Part shown: piece by piece, positions 6,928-13,985 of the stretch
Numbering within the stretch: the stretch's first letter is position 1
Layout: each line of letters begins with the position of its first letter
Assembly: GCF_020216685.1 (NCBI RefSeq)
Contig: NZ_JAIWNS010000006.1
Location: forward strand, 1 to 17,104
Direction of reading: 5' to 3'
DNA length: 17,104 nucleotides
DNA from: Methanospirillum hungatei
Lineage (GTDB): Archaea; Halobacteriota; Methanomicrobia; Methanomicrobiales; Methanospirillaceae
Position numbers and translations under genes: made by a program
The notes under the pieces: model-generated
What the model was told of the DNA's origin: nothing
The model's database searches: none
What the model saw: only the letters and a program-made list of their open reading frames with translations

Positions 6928-7635
6928 CTATGACATCATACCTGCATTTTTTAGAATTGTCTGAATCTCATGTAATTGCTGCTCAATAAATTGATATTTT
7001 GTATTAAGAGAATCTTTGAGATCTGATCTCATCTCCTGGATCTCCTGATTTGTAATTTTTTGAAGAGAGATCTGATAATTTTGGTTAGCCAACATCTGAT
7101 CCTGTTCATCCAGCATCTGATCCTGTTTGGCCAACATCTGATCCTGTTTATCCAGCATCTGATCCTGTTTGGCCAACATCTGATCCTGTTTGGCCAACAT
7201 CTGATCCTGTTTGGCCAACATCTGATCCTGTTTATCCAGCATCTGATCCTGTTTGACCAGCATTTGTTCTCCAATTTCAACAGAACGGCGACTGTTCGAA
7301 TCTATACGAACCAGATACGTGAGGGCAGCATCCAGGCGTTCTCCGAGTTCTTCATCAGGACTCCCTCTTTGAATCTCAAAGTACTTCCATTTCCCTTCAT
7401 AGGTTCCTGTTTCGATTTTTATTGATTCAACAGAGATAGGATCCTCATGTATTCTTATTTGTGAAATAAACCGATCCAAGTCAGCTTCATTACCTTCTGC
7501 GATAATTTCAACATCATATCCTGGGCAATTCCGGACAATTCCAGTAATATTATGTTTTCTGGCAATCTTTGTGACCCGATCCCGGTATCCGACACGCTGA
7601 ACTTCACCAGATGCAGTAATTAGTAGACGTTTCAT
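6928..7635 (-). CDS. Acylphosphatase-domain protein with eight QDQML heptad repeats
   Basis: Residues 1-~92 are a well-kept acylphosphatase domain: ASGEVQRVGYRDR (8-20) with catalytic Arg 18, TGIVRNCPGYDVEI (31-44) with catalytic Asn 36. A linker (93-123) leads to eight near-identical heptads of the form K-Q-D-Q-M-L-A/D (about 124-182), then a less regular amphipathic coiled-coil tail to 235. The family's usual length is 90-100. Heptad repetition predicts a long helix that probably oligomerises, though Gln at core positions is unusual. I chose ATG 7635 over the TTG at 7638 because it is the normal family start. No export signal. Paralogue of the gene at 4800; function of the fusion unknown. 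The adjoining rml genes are on the same strand but 143 bases away. Confidence 0.8.
   Translation of the reverse strand: MKRLLITASGEVQRVGYRDRVTKIARKHNITGIVRNCPGYDVEIIAEGNEADLDRFISQIRIHEDPISVESIKIETGTYEGKWKYFEIQRGSPDEELGERLDAALTYLVRIDSNSRRSVEIGEQMLVKQDQMLDKQDQMLAKQDQMLAKQDQMLAKQDQMLDKQDQMLAKQDQMLDEQDQMLANQNYQISLQKITNQEIQEMRSDLKDSLNTKYQFIEQQLHEIQTILKNAGMMS
7093..7260. repeat. Eight tandem 21-bp units encoding the QDQML heptads
   Basis: CATCTGATCCTG begins at 7093, 7114, 7135, 7156, 7177, 7198, 7219 and 7240, an exact 21-bp period. The remaining nine bases of each unit vary between TTTGGCCAA, TTTATCCAG and close variants (Ala- or Asp-coding). Loss or gain of a unit keeps the reading frame. The repeat has no stop in several frames, which produces long spurious ORFs on both strands. 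Confidence 0.95.
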
Positions 7636-7657
7636 CAATATCTCATGCCATTTTTTT

Positions 7658-7667
7658 CTTTATATTG
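7658..7667 (-). promoter_or_regulatory. Candidate TATA box for the second acylphosphatase gene
   Basis: On the minus strand CAATATAAAG lies with its centre about 28 bases before the ATG at 7635. At the usual archaeal spacing, transcription would start almost at the ATG, implying a leaderless or very short-leader mRNA. Sequence-only call. Confidence 0.35.
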
Positions 7668-7778
7668 TTGCTGATTATGAGAAGAAATAATTATCATTCA
7701 CAGAAATTTGGGACTATGAGAATATTGGAGATTTGAGAGTGATGTAACATTTTTCTTTCATAGACATAGAGAGGAGAT

Positions 7779-8834
7779 TTATCTATTATTTTTCTGAAAA
7801 AAACTCATGTATTCACCAGATATGACATTTTTTACCCATCTTTGATGTTCCAGATACCACCGGATTGTTATTCGGATTCCTTCTTCAAAGGGAGTTTCAG
7901 GTACCCATCCGAATTCCCGTTTGATCTTTGAGGCATCTATTGCATATCTCCGATCATGGCCAAGCCGGTCGGTCACATAGGTGATCAGGCCTTCGTTGAT
8001 CTTTGGATCTTTGGTCATTTCATGTAGGAGATGCAGTATTGTCTTTACAATAACGATATTTTCCCGTTCATTCGACCCCCCGATATTGTATACTTCTCCT
8101 GGTTTTCCCTTATGGAAGGCGAGATCTATTGCCTGGCAGTGATCCATGACATAGAGCCAGTCGCGGATCTGCCGGCCATCACCATATACCGGTATGGACT
8201 GGTGTTCCAGGGCCCGCGTGATTGTTAAAGGGATGAGTTTTTCCGGGAACTGATAAGGCCCGTAATTATTCGAGCACCGGGTGATTACCACAGGCATGCC
8301 ATAGGTATCATGGTATGCTTTTGCAATGAGATCTGATCCTGCTTTACTTGCAGAGTAGGGGCTGTGTGGGTCGAGTGGGGTAGTCTCGGAGAAGAGGCCT
8401 TCCGGACCGAGTGATCCATAGACCTCATCCGTTGAGACCTGGAGGAAGGTTGTATTCTCTTTCCATGTTCCATTCTTTCGCCATGCTGTTTGTGCGGCAT
8501 CAAGGAGTGTGTGGGTTCCCATGATGTTCGTCTTCAGGAATATAGCAGGATCATGAATTGACCGGTCCACATGGGATTCTGCGGCAAAGTTGATGACTCC
8601 CTGGATATCATACCGGGAAAATACCGATTGAACCTTCTCTGGATCTGTGACGTCTCCTTTGATGAAGATGAATCGGGATTTCTGATCATCGGGGAGGTAC
8701 TCTAAATTTTCAGGGTTCCCGGCATACGTCAGGGCATCATACCCGATGATGATATCTTCCGGGTGGTTTTCCAGGTAGTGATATATAAAATTTGAACCGA
8801 TAAAGCCGGCTACTCCGGTTACGAAGAGGTACAT
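7779..8834 (-). CDS. rmlB: dTDP-glucose 4,6-dehydratase (RmlB)
   Basis: Extended short-chain dehydrogenase that converts dTDP-glucose to dTDP-4-keto-6-deoxyglucose using bound NAD. The Rossmann motif GVAGFIG is at 7-13, the catalytic STDEVYG at 134-140 (Asp136, Glu137), and the YxxxK pair SPYSASK at 158-164 (Tyr160, Lys164). TRCSNNYGPYQFPEK (185-199) and GDGRQIRDW are family signatures. Length 351 is typical. ATG 8834 is preceded by GGGAG inside the end of rmlD, and only two bases separate the genes, so they are co-transcribed. No rmlA or rmlC is in the window, so the first and third steps to dTDP-rhamnose must come from elsewhere. Confidence 0.95.
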   Translation of the reverse strand: MYLFVTGVAGFIGSNFIYHYLENHPEDIIIGYDALTYAGNPENLEYLPDDQKSRFIFIKGDVTDPEKVQSVFSRYDIQGVINFAAESHVDRSIHDPAIFLKTNIMGTHTLLDAAQTAWRKNGTWKENTTFLQVSTDEVYGSLGPEGLFSETTPLDPHSPYSASKAGSDLIAKAYHDTYGMPVVITRCSNNYGPYQFPEKLIPLTITRALEHQSIPVYGDGRQIRDWLYVMDHCQAIDLAFHKGKPGEVYNIGGSNERENIVIVKTILHLLHEMTKDPKINEGLITYVTDRLGHDRRYAIDASKIKREFGWVPETPFEEGIRITIRWYLEHQRWVKNVISGEYMSFFQKNNR

Positions 8835-8836
8835 GG

Positions 8837-9685
8837 TTATGTTCTCCCAATTTCCTTTAAGAAACGTTCCGTTGCATCCTGCCAGGAGGGCAGGCTATAT
8901 CCGATCACCTGTTTTAGTCCAAAGTTGTCCAGGACTGAAAAACCGGGGCGGGTTGCCGGGGTCTTAAAGTCAGTACTCTTTCCAGGGATGAGTTCACCAG
9001 ACCAGCCTATCTGCTGCAGAATATATGCAGCAAAATCAAGCCGTGAACAGTGACCGGTATTTGTACAGTGATAGAGTCCATACTGATCAGTTTGGATCAG
9101 GTCAAGGGTTGCCTTTGCCAGATCCTTCGTATACGTAGGGGAAGCAACCTGATCATCGACAACGGTTATGGAGTCTGATTTGTCACTCCACTCCAGGACT
9201 TTCTTTACAAAGTTGATATTTCCTGATCCAAATACCCATGATACCCGGATGAGATAGGAACGTGTTGCATGACGCATGACCTGCTGTTCACCAAGGAGCT
9301 TGCTCTCACCGTACCGACTTATAGGATCAGGATGGTCTGCTATGGTATATGGTCGGGATGCTTTTCCGTTAAAGACATAATCGGTTGAGTAATGGACGAA
9401 GGCTGCGTTCACTTTATTTGCTGCCAGGGAGAGGTTTTTCGGCCCGATGCCATTTACTAAGAAAGCTTTTTCCCATTCTGTTTCAGCCAGATCAACGGCG
9501 TTGTATGCAGCACAGTTGATGATGATGTCCGGCTTATGGGTCTGTATCGTTTCAGTTACTCTATCATATTTTGTGATATCAAGATCCTTTGAACCACAGG
9601 CGGTGACGTCGTGCCCATGCTTCCTTAAGAGGTTTGTAATATCCTGGCCTAACTGGCCATTGGCACCGGTTATAACTACTTTCAT
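8837..9685 (-). CDS. rmlD: dTDP-4-dehydrorhamnose reductase (RmlD)
   Basis: Reduces dTDP-4-keto-rhamnose to dTDP-L-rhamnose with NAD(P)H. Visible motifs: GANGQLGQD (7-15) for nucleotide binding, STDYVFNG (100-107), the catalytic YxxxK pair RYGESK (Tyr125, Lys129), RVSWVFG and the late TRPGFSVLDN sugar-site motif. Length 282 matches the family. An upstream ATG at 9703 adds six residues; I prefer 9685 because MKVVITGANG is the normal start and GAGATTT precedes it closely. First gene of a two-gene unit with rmlB. Closely related reductases make other dTDP-6-deoxysugars such as 6-deoxytalose, so the exact sugar is inferred from the pairing with rmlB. Confidence 0.92.
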   Translation of the reverse strand: MKVVITGANGQLGQDITNLLRKHGHDVTACGSKDLDITKYDRVTETIQTHKPDIIINCAAYNAVDLAETEWEKAFLVNGIGPKNLSLAANKVNAAFVHYSTDYVFNGKASRPYTIADHPDPISRYGESKLLGEQQVMRHATRSYLIRVSWVFGSGNINFVKKVLEWSDKSDSITVVDDQVASPTYTKDLAKATLDLIQTDQYGLYHCTNTGHCSRLDFAAYILQQIGWSGELIPGKSTDFKTPATRPGFSVLDNFGLKQVIGYSLPSWQDATERFLKEIGRT

Positions 9686-9725
9686 AGAAATCTCATGTAT
9701 CATTCGGTAACAGATTATGCAAAGT

Positions 9726-9744
9726 CTTAATTTATCATTTTATC
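9726..9744 (-). promoter_or_regulatory. Candidate promoter of rmlD-rmlB
   Basis: The minus strand reads GATAAAATGATAAATTAAG about 41-59 bases before the preferred rmlD ATG. A TATA box here would start transcription near 9705, giving a leader of about 20 bases that holds the GAGATTT element. Upstream of it, TCCTGCAT occurs twice, 16 bases apart (9774-9781, 9790-9797 on the + strand), of unknown meaning. Confidence 0.35.
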
Positions 9745-9810
9745 AATCAAGAAGAACCCATGCATAATATCCCTCCTGCATCATGATTCTCCTGCATGAA
9801 TGAGCAAAAG

Positions 9811-10561
9811 TCATCCATTCAGGTTCTCAGGTTCCTGAACTTCCCATTTCACGATGTTCCGGCTTTTCGGATCAAATTCACCCTCAATCTCATATATGGC
9901 AAGGCCTTCATTCTGATATTTCTCTGAATAACCATTCTCCTGTATTTTTTCAAGCGGGCTTATTGTTGACGTACTACCGAATTCCTGTACCTTAAAATCA
10001 AATAACCAAATAGCTTTACATGTCTTACAATACGATCTGTGTGGCCATGATGTGTGCCTCCGGAATTACCTCATATCCAAGACTTGCAAAGGAGGTATAC
10101 ACGACGCAGGCATGATATCCTTCAAATCGTGAAATATGATTTTTTCGATACCATTCATACGGGATTTGGGTGAAAAATACATAAGACAGATTGTGTAATC
10201 CGGATAGGGCGCCTTTGTCAAGGGCAATATTGAGATGATTATGATGAACGAGAGCATTCCTCCCACTGAATGCTTTTGATAAGAGCGCATTTAATGAGGT
10301 TTACACCCCAATTTTTGGAAATCCAAGGACACACCGGAGACCCCGTACCGGATCAGCAGACCACTCGTTTATTGTCAGATATCCGCTCTGAAAGAGGTGC
10401 GATTCCATTCTCATATGTTCAGGAACAAATTAACCCGGGATTTCTTTATCATTGAGTATTATGACAGGTATTCTGGTTTTTGCTATTTGGGGGATGAGAA
10501 ACAAAGGTCGCTCACCTGGAGAACCGTGTGTTTTTTCTCTCAGGTATTGTTCTTCCCACAT
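9811..10561 (-). pseudogene. Remnant of an AAA-ATPase-like / PD-(D/E)XK (DUF1703-type) protein
   Basis: Reading the minus strand and allowing frame changes gives a coherent C-terminal half of this family: RPLFLIPQIAK, ESHLFQSGYLTINEW, VLGFPKIGV, SLNALLSKAFSG, IPYEWYRKNHISRFEGYH, FASLGYEVIPEAH, HGHTDRIV, then AIWLFDFKVQEF, EKIQENGYSEKY, GEFDPKSRNIVKWEV and a TGA at 9811-9813. The nuclease-like Asp of HTDRIV and the D-F-K of FDFKV would be the PD-(D/E)XK residues. Lesions seen: in-frame TAA at 10430-10432 and at 10301-10303, and at least two frameshifts between about 10050 and 10020. The N-terminal AAA domain is missing. Intact members are ~500-600 residues and common in anaerobes; their role is not settled. 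Small ORFs in this stretch on both strands are by-products of the decay. Confidence 0.8.
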
Positions 10562-10796
10562 GTCGATAATCCGGGTTTACCATCAAATATGGTTCTAACC
10601 GGTTCACTCTCCCCATTTGCCAGAATACTATCGAAAGAAAAGTCAACTGGAAGTAATTGACTCTCACTTTTAATTTTTATTTCTCATGTCATATATCATG
10701 AGAGGAACATTTGTAATCAGGCGGTATACTTTATGCCTCCGGATACCTAATTTATTAGATATTATTGATCAAACTCTTTCCAGAGTCAATTCCAGA
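10562..10796. other. Non-coding gap upstream of gmd, possibly more pseudogene debris
   Basis: The minus strand has a 48-codon open stretch (10683-10540) reading FSFDSILANGESEPVRTIFD without a start codon. I could not assign it to the AAA/DUF1703 protein or to anything else, so it may be a further fragment of the decayed gene or chance. I see no other gene here. Confidence 0.35.
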
Positions 10797-10810
10797 TGTC
10801 TATATAGACA
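10797..10810 (+). promoter_or_regulatory. Palindromic TATA element TGTCTATATAGACA before gmd
   Basis: A perfect 14-bp palindrome with TATATA at its centre, 47 bases before the gmd ATG. At normal archaeal spacing the transcript would start near 10830, leaving a leader of about 28 bases that holds AAGGTC as a weak ribosome binding site. Flanking half-sites TGTC/GACA around the TATA box could let a dimeric repressor compete with TBP, but that is inference. Confidence 0.5.
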
Positions 10811-10857
10811 AATGTGCAAAAAGATATGAAAAATAACATAAGGTCTTAAGAATTTTT

Positions 10858-11901
10858 ATGAGACGAGCATTCATTACCGGAATTACCGGACAGGATGGAT
10901 CGTATCTTGCAGAGTTACTTCTCTCCAAGGGGTACGAGGTCCATGGTCTTGTCCGTCGTGCATCTACCTTTAACACTCAGCGAATTGATCATATTTATGT
11001 CGATGCCCATGATCCAGATGCAAAGATCTTCTTCCACTATGGAGATCTTTCAGATTCTGAGATGATTTCGCATGTTCTCTACAATATCAAACCAGATGAA
11101 ATCTACCACCTGGGTGCCCAAAGTCATGTCAGAATAAGTTTTGATACCCCTGAATATACCGGAAATATTACCGGTCTTGCCACGACCAGAATTCTTGAAT
11201 CTGCCCGAAGAAGTAATCCGGATGTGAAGTTTTATCAGGCCTCTTCCAGTGAGATGTTTGGGCATACTCCCCCACCACAGAATGAAGATAGTTGTTTCTG
11301 GCCACGGAGTCCGTATGCTTGTGCGAAGGTGTATTCATACTGGATGACACGGAATTACCGGGACGGGTATAACATGTTTGCCTGTAATGGCATCCTTTTT
11401 AATCATGAATCTCCCCGTCGTGGAGAGACATTTGTGACCAGAAAGATTACCAGAGGGATTGCTGCGATTCTTGCCGGGAAAGAGAAATTTTTGTACTTGG
11501 GAAATCTTGAGGCCAAACGTGACTGGGGATATTCACCGGAATATGTTGAATGTATGTGGAAGATACTGCAGCAGGATACTCCTGATGATTATGTCATCGG
11601 GACAGGTCAGACCAATTCAGTGCAGGAGTTTGTGGATGCAGCCTTTGATTATGCCGGTCTTGATGTAAATGAACATGTGAAGATCGACCCAAAATATTTC
11701 CGTCCTACTGAAGTAGAGGCCTTGCTCGCAGATCCCTCACGAGCAGAGAAGAAACTTTCCTGGAAAGCAAAGATCAAGTTTCAGGAACTCATGAAAATTA
11801 TGGTTGATGCCGATCTTAGAGCTGCCGGACTTGAACCTGTTGGCGAGGGTGATGAAATAATCCGGAACGTATTCCCGCACCGGTGGTGGGGAAGGGATTA
11901 A
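10858..11901 (+). CDS. gmd: GDP-mannose 4,6-dehydratase (Gmd)
   Basis: Converts GDP-D-mannose to GDP-4-keto-6-deoxy-D-mannose, the branch point to GDP-L-fucose, GDP-D-rhamnose, GDP-6-deoxytalose or GDP-perosamine. Family marks: [12 protein letters not shown] (8-19) for NADP binding, LVRRAST (31-37), catalytic SSSEMFG (129-135, Glu132), SPYACAK (151-157, Tyr153/Lys157), [17 protein letters not shown] (181-197), [10 protein letters not shown] (215-224) and [15 protein letters not shown] (280-294). All active-site residues are present and length 347 is normal. Substrate would come from ManC at 826. No C4 reductase, epimerase or aminotransferase for the keto sugar is in the window, so the final sugar is open; the exporter genes downstream suggest a rhamnan-like polymer. 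Confidence 0.96.
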   Translation: MRRAFITGITGQDGSYLAELLLSKGYEVHGLVRRASTFNTQRIDHIYVDAHDPDAKIFFHYGDLSDSEMISHVLYNIKPDEIYHLGAQSHVRISFDTPEYTGNITGLATTRILESARRSNPDVKFYQASSSEMFGHTPPPQNEDSCFWPRSPYACAKVYSYWMTRNYRDGYNMFACNGILFNHESPRRGETFVTRKITRGIAAILAGKEKFLYLGNLEAKRDWGYSPEYVECMWKILQQDTPDDYVIGTGQTNSVQEFVDAAFDYAGLDVNEHVKIDPKYFRPTEVEALLADPSRAEKKLSWKAKIKFQELMKIMVDADLRAAGLEPVGEGDEIIRNVFPHRWWGRD

Positions 11902-11953
11902 ATATTTTTGATTCATTTTTGAATTTCTTAGAATATCACAGACAGTTATTATC

Positions 11954-13018
11954 ATGAAAATAGGCATTTTTCACGATTTTTTCGGAGCAGTCGGTGGAGG
12001 GGAAAAAACAGTTCTCGTTCTCGCAGACATATTAGATGCAGATATAATTACCACTGATACTGATGCACTTCAGGTATTAAAGCCTAAAAATCCGGTACAA
12101 TCTCTCCACAGAACGGTAAAACTGCCGCCATTGAAACAGATTTCAGCGTCTTTGTATTTTTCATTGGCAGATTATCGGGATAAGTATGATTTCTTTATTT
12201 TTACCGGCAACTGGAGTGTTCACGCTGCAGCGATTCATCACCCAAATATGTGGTACTGTTTTACTCCGGTTCGTGCATTTTACGATAATTACATGAATTT
12301 TAAATCCAAACTGGGCCCTGTTGGCGGGGCTCTTTTTTCTTCATGGGCACATTTGCACCGTCCCTGGAATCAGAGGGCTGTTGAAAATATCAATACAATC
12401 GTTTCTATTTCAAAGACTGTATCGGACCGGGTGAAAGAGTTTCATAACCGGGATACACCAGTTATTTATCCACCTGTAGACATCTCCCGCTATTCCTGTC
12501 GGGAGTACGGGGATTTTTGGTTATCTGTCAACAGGTTGTATCCGGAAAAGAGACTTGAACTGCAGATCGAAACCTTCCGATCATTACCTGGTGAGAGACT
12601 TGTAATTGTAGGAGGGTATGCGAAAGGTGATCATGCTGCCGGATATGCAACAAGAATCCTTGAAAACCTTCCATCAAATGTTACATACCTTGGTGAAGTG
12701 GGTGAAGAGGAAGTATTGGATCTGTATTCACGATGCAAGGGGCATATAACCACCGCGTTGCATGAAGATTTTGGTCTGACTCCGGTGGAGGCGATGGCTA
12801 GTGGGAAACCTGTTGTGGCAGTGAATGAAGGCGGATTTCGGGAGACCGTAACCGAAAAGACTGGCATGCTTGTTCCTGCAGAGGTTTCGAATATTCGTGA
12901 TGCAATTGTGAAGGTTTCAGAATACCCAGAACAGTACAAGGATGAATGCATAAGGCAGGCAGAAAAGTTTGATATCACCCGATTTGAACGAGAGATAAGG
13001 GACATGATGGGGATTTAA
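11954..13018 (+). CDS. Family 4 glycosyltransferase (GT-B fold)
   Basis: Retaining GT-B glycosyltransferase, probably using GDP-mannose or a GDP-6-deoxyhexose in polysaccharide assembly at the inner membrane face. The N-terminus has FGAVGGGEK (10-18), the glycine-rich acceptor-side loop. The C-terminal half has VNRLYPEKR (192-200, Arg194/Lys199 for donor phosphate), [19 protein letters not shown] (270-288) with the E-x7-E pair at Glu271/Glu279, and NEGGFRE. Length 354 is usual for the family. No transmembrane segment. It lies 52 bases after gmd and is likely co-transcribed. A T-tract follows, so wzm-wzt may be a separate transcript. Substrate is inferred from neighbours only. Confidence 0.9.
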   Translation: MKIGIFHDFFGAVGGGEKTVLVLADILDADIITTDTDALQVLKPKNPVQSLHRTVKLPPLKQISASLYFSLADYRDKYDFFIFTGNWSVHAAAIHHPNMWYCFTPVRAFYDNYMNFKSKLGPVGGALFSSWAHLHRPWNQRAVENINTIVSISKTVSDRVKEFHNRDTPVIYPPVDISRYSCREYGDFWLSVNRLYPEKRLELQIETFRSLPGERLVIVGGYAKGDHAAGYATRILENLPSNVTYLGEVGEEEVLDLYSRCKGHITTALHEDFGLTPVEAMASGKPVVAVNEGGFRETVTEKTGMLVPAEVSNIRDAIVKVSEYPEQYKDECIRQAEKFDITRFEREIRDMMGI

Positions 13019-13024
13019 TATGGA

Positions 13025-13053
13025 TTTTTTTAGGAATTCCTAAGGTAATACCT
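13025..13053 (+). terminator. T-tract with two adjacent palindromes after the GT4 gene
   Basis: Seven T residues (13025-13031) just after the GT4 stop are a likely archaeal terminator. They run into the perfect palindrome TTAGGAATTCCTAA (13030-13043), which abuts AGGTA-A-TACCT (13043-13053). The palindromes lie about 80-100 bases before the wzm ATG and could be operator sites for the exporter genes. Confidence 0.4.
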
Positions 13054-13131
13054 CTCATAAAAAATTTTTAATAATGCTCGTGATTGAATAATTAAAATAA
13101 CCCGGATACATTCGAAAGGACCTAACAAAAG

Positions 13132-13980
13132 ATGAAAGAAGATACAGAGTGGACCATGGAAATCCACTCCAGAAGTGGGTGGTTCAATATTGACCTTGCA
13201 GAATTATGGAGATATCGTGACCTTATTATTCTTTTTGTTCGGAGAGAATTTGTTGCGGTATACAAGCAGACAATACTTGGTCCGGCATGGTTTTTATTGC
13301 CGCCGTTGTTTACTGCAATTGTATTTGCAATTATCTTTGGTTCCATTGCAAGAATCCCAACAGATGGACAACCCCCGGTCCTCTTTTATCTTGCAGGTAT
13401 CATCGCATGGACATACTTTTCCAACTGCATGACTGCCACATCAAATACGTTCATCGCTAATTCAGGCATTTTTGGGAAGGTTTATTTTCCCCGGCTGGTC
13501 ATTCCGGTTTCGATAGTCATTGTGAATATCTTTTCATTTTTGATCCAGTTTGGACTTTTTTTGATAATTTATCTCTATTATCTCATTTCTGGTGCCCCTA
13601 TATCACCCAATATCTGGCTGTGCCTGGTTCCATTACTCCTTATTCAAATGGCAGCATTGGGACTTGGTATGGGAATTCTTATATCAAGTCTCACTACCCG
13701 GTATCGTGATCTCACCTTTGCATTAGGGTGCGGTATTCAACTCTGGATGTATGCGACTCCCATTGTCTATCCCTTATCTCAAGTACCACACCAATGGATA
13801 TGGCTCATTAGTTTAAACCCCATGACTGCCGTTGTTGAATCATTCAGATTTGCCTTTCTTGGCAGCGGAATGATCCAGTCCTGGCAGATAGTATTGAGTC
13901 TTGTAATAACAGCATTCATATTATTCCTTGGAATCGTGTTCTTTAGTAAAGTAGAAAGATCGTTCATGGATACTGTGTGA
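13132..13980 (+). CDS. wzm: Polysaccharide ABC exporter, membrane subunit (Wzm-like, ABC-2 type)
   Basis: Membrane half of an ABC exporter that moves an undecaprenyl/dolichyl-linked polysaccharide outward. After an amphipathic start, LWRYRDLIILFVRREF (25-40) is the usual cytoplasmic helix before TM1; VYKQTILGPAWFLLPP (43-58) is a family signature. About six hydrophobic segments follow (52-72, 84-99, 122-150, 162-186, 196-214, 250-271), with ISSLTTRYRDL (184-194) and SLNPMTAVVESFR (227-239) as typical of O-antigen permeases. Length 282 is normal. ATG 13132 follows AAAGGA at 13115-13120; an internal ATG at 13156 is possible. Overlaps or touches wzt, so the two are translated together. Confidence 0.93.
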   Translation: MKEDTEWTMEIHSRSGWFNIDLAELWRYRDLIILFVRREFVAVYKQTILGPAWFLLPPLFTAIVFAIIFGSIARIPTDGQPPVLFYLAGIIAWTYFSNCMTATSNTFIANSGIFGKVYFPRLVIPVSIVIVNIFSFLIQFGLFLIIYLYYLISGAPISPNIWLCLVPLLLIQMAALGLGMGILISSLTTRYRDLTFALGCGIQLWMYATPIVYPLSQVPHQWIWLISLNPMTAVVESFRFAFLGSGMIQSWQIVLSLVITAFILFLGIVFFSKVERSFMDTV

Positions 13981-13985
13981 AGATC

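Noticed and set aside
7093..7260. Regular repeats that might suggest a CRISPR array
   Set aside because: Units are directly abutting with no unique spacers and encode a heptad in a recognised gene.
7060..7425. Open frame on the + strand through the 21-bp repeats (repeated LILFxQH), resembling a hydrophobic repeat protein
   Set aside because: It is the antisense shadow of the QDQML repeats; a stop-free 21-bp unit leaves other frames open too. The acylphosphatase domain proves the minus-strand frame.
10066..10290. 74-codon minus-strand ORF as a small membrane protein
   Set aside because: A different frame of the same strand carries clear family motifs (IPYEWYRKNH, FEGYHACVVY); this ORF is an out-of-frame by-product within the pseudogene.
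10270..10660. Two short + strand ORFs in the rmlD-gmd gap
   Set aside because: They lie antisense to the pseudogene, have no recognisable motif, and no promoter or ribosome site is evident.
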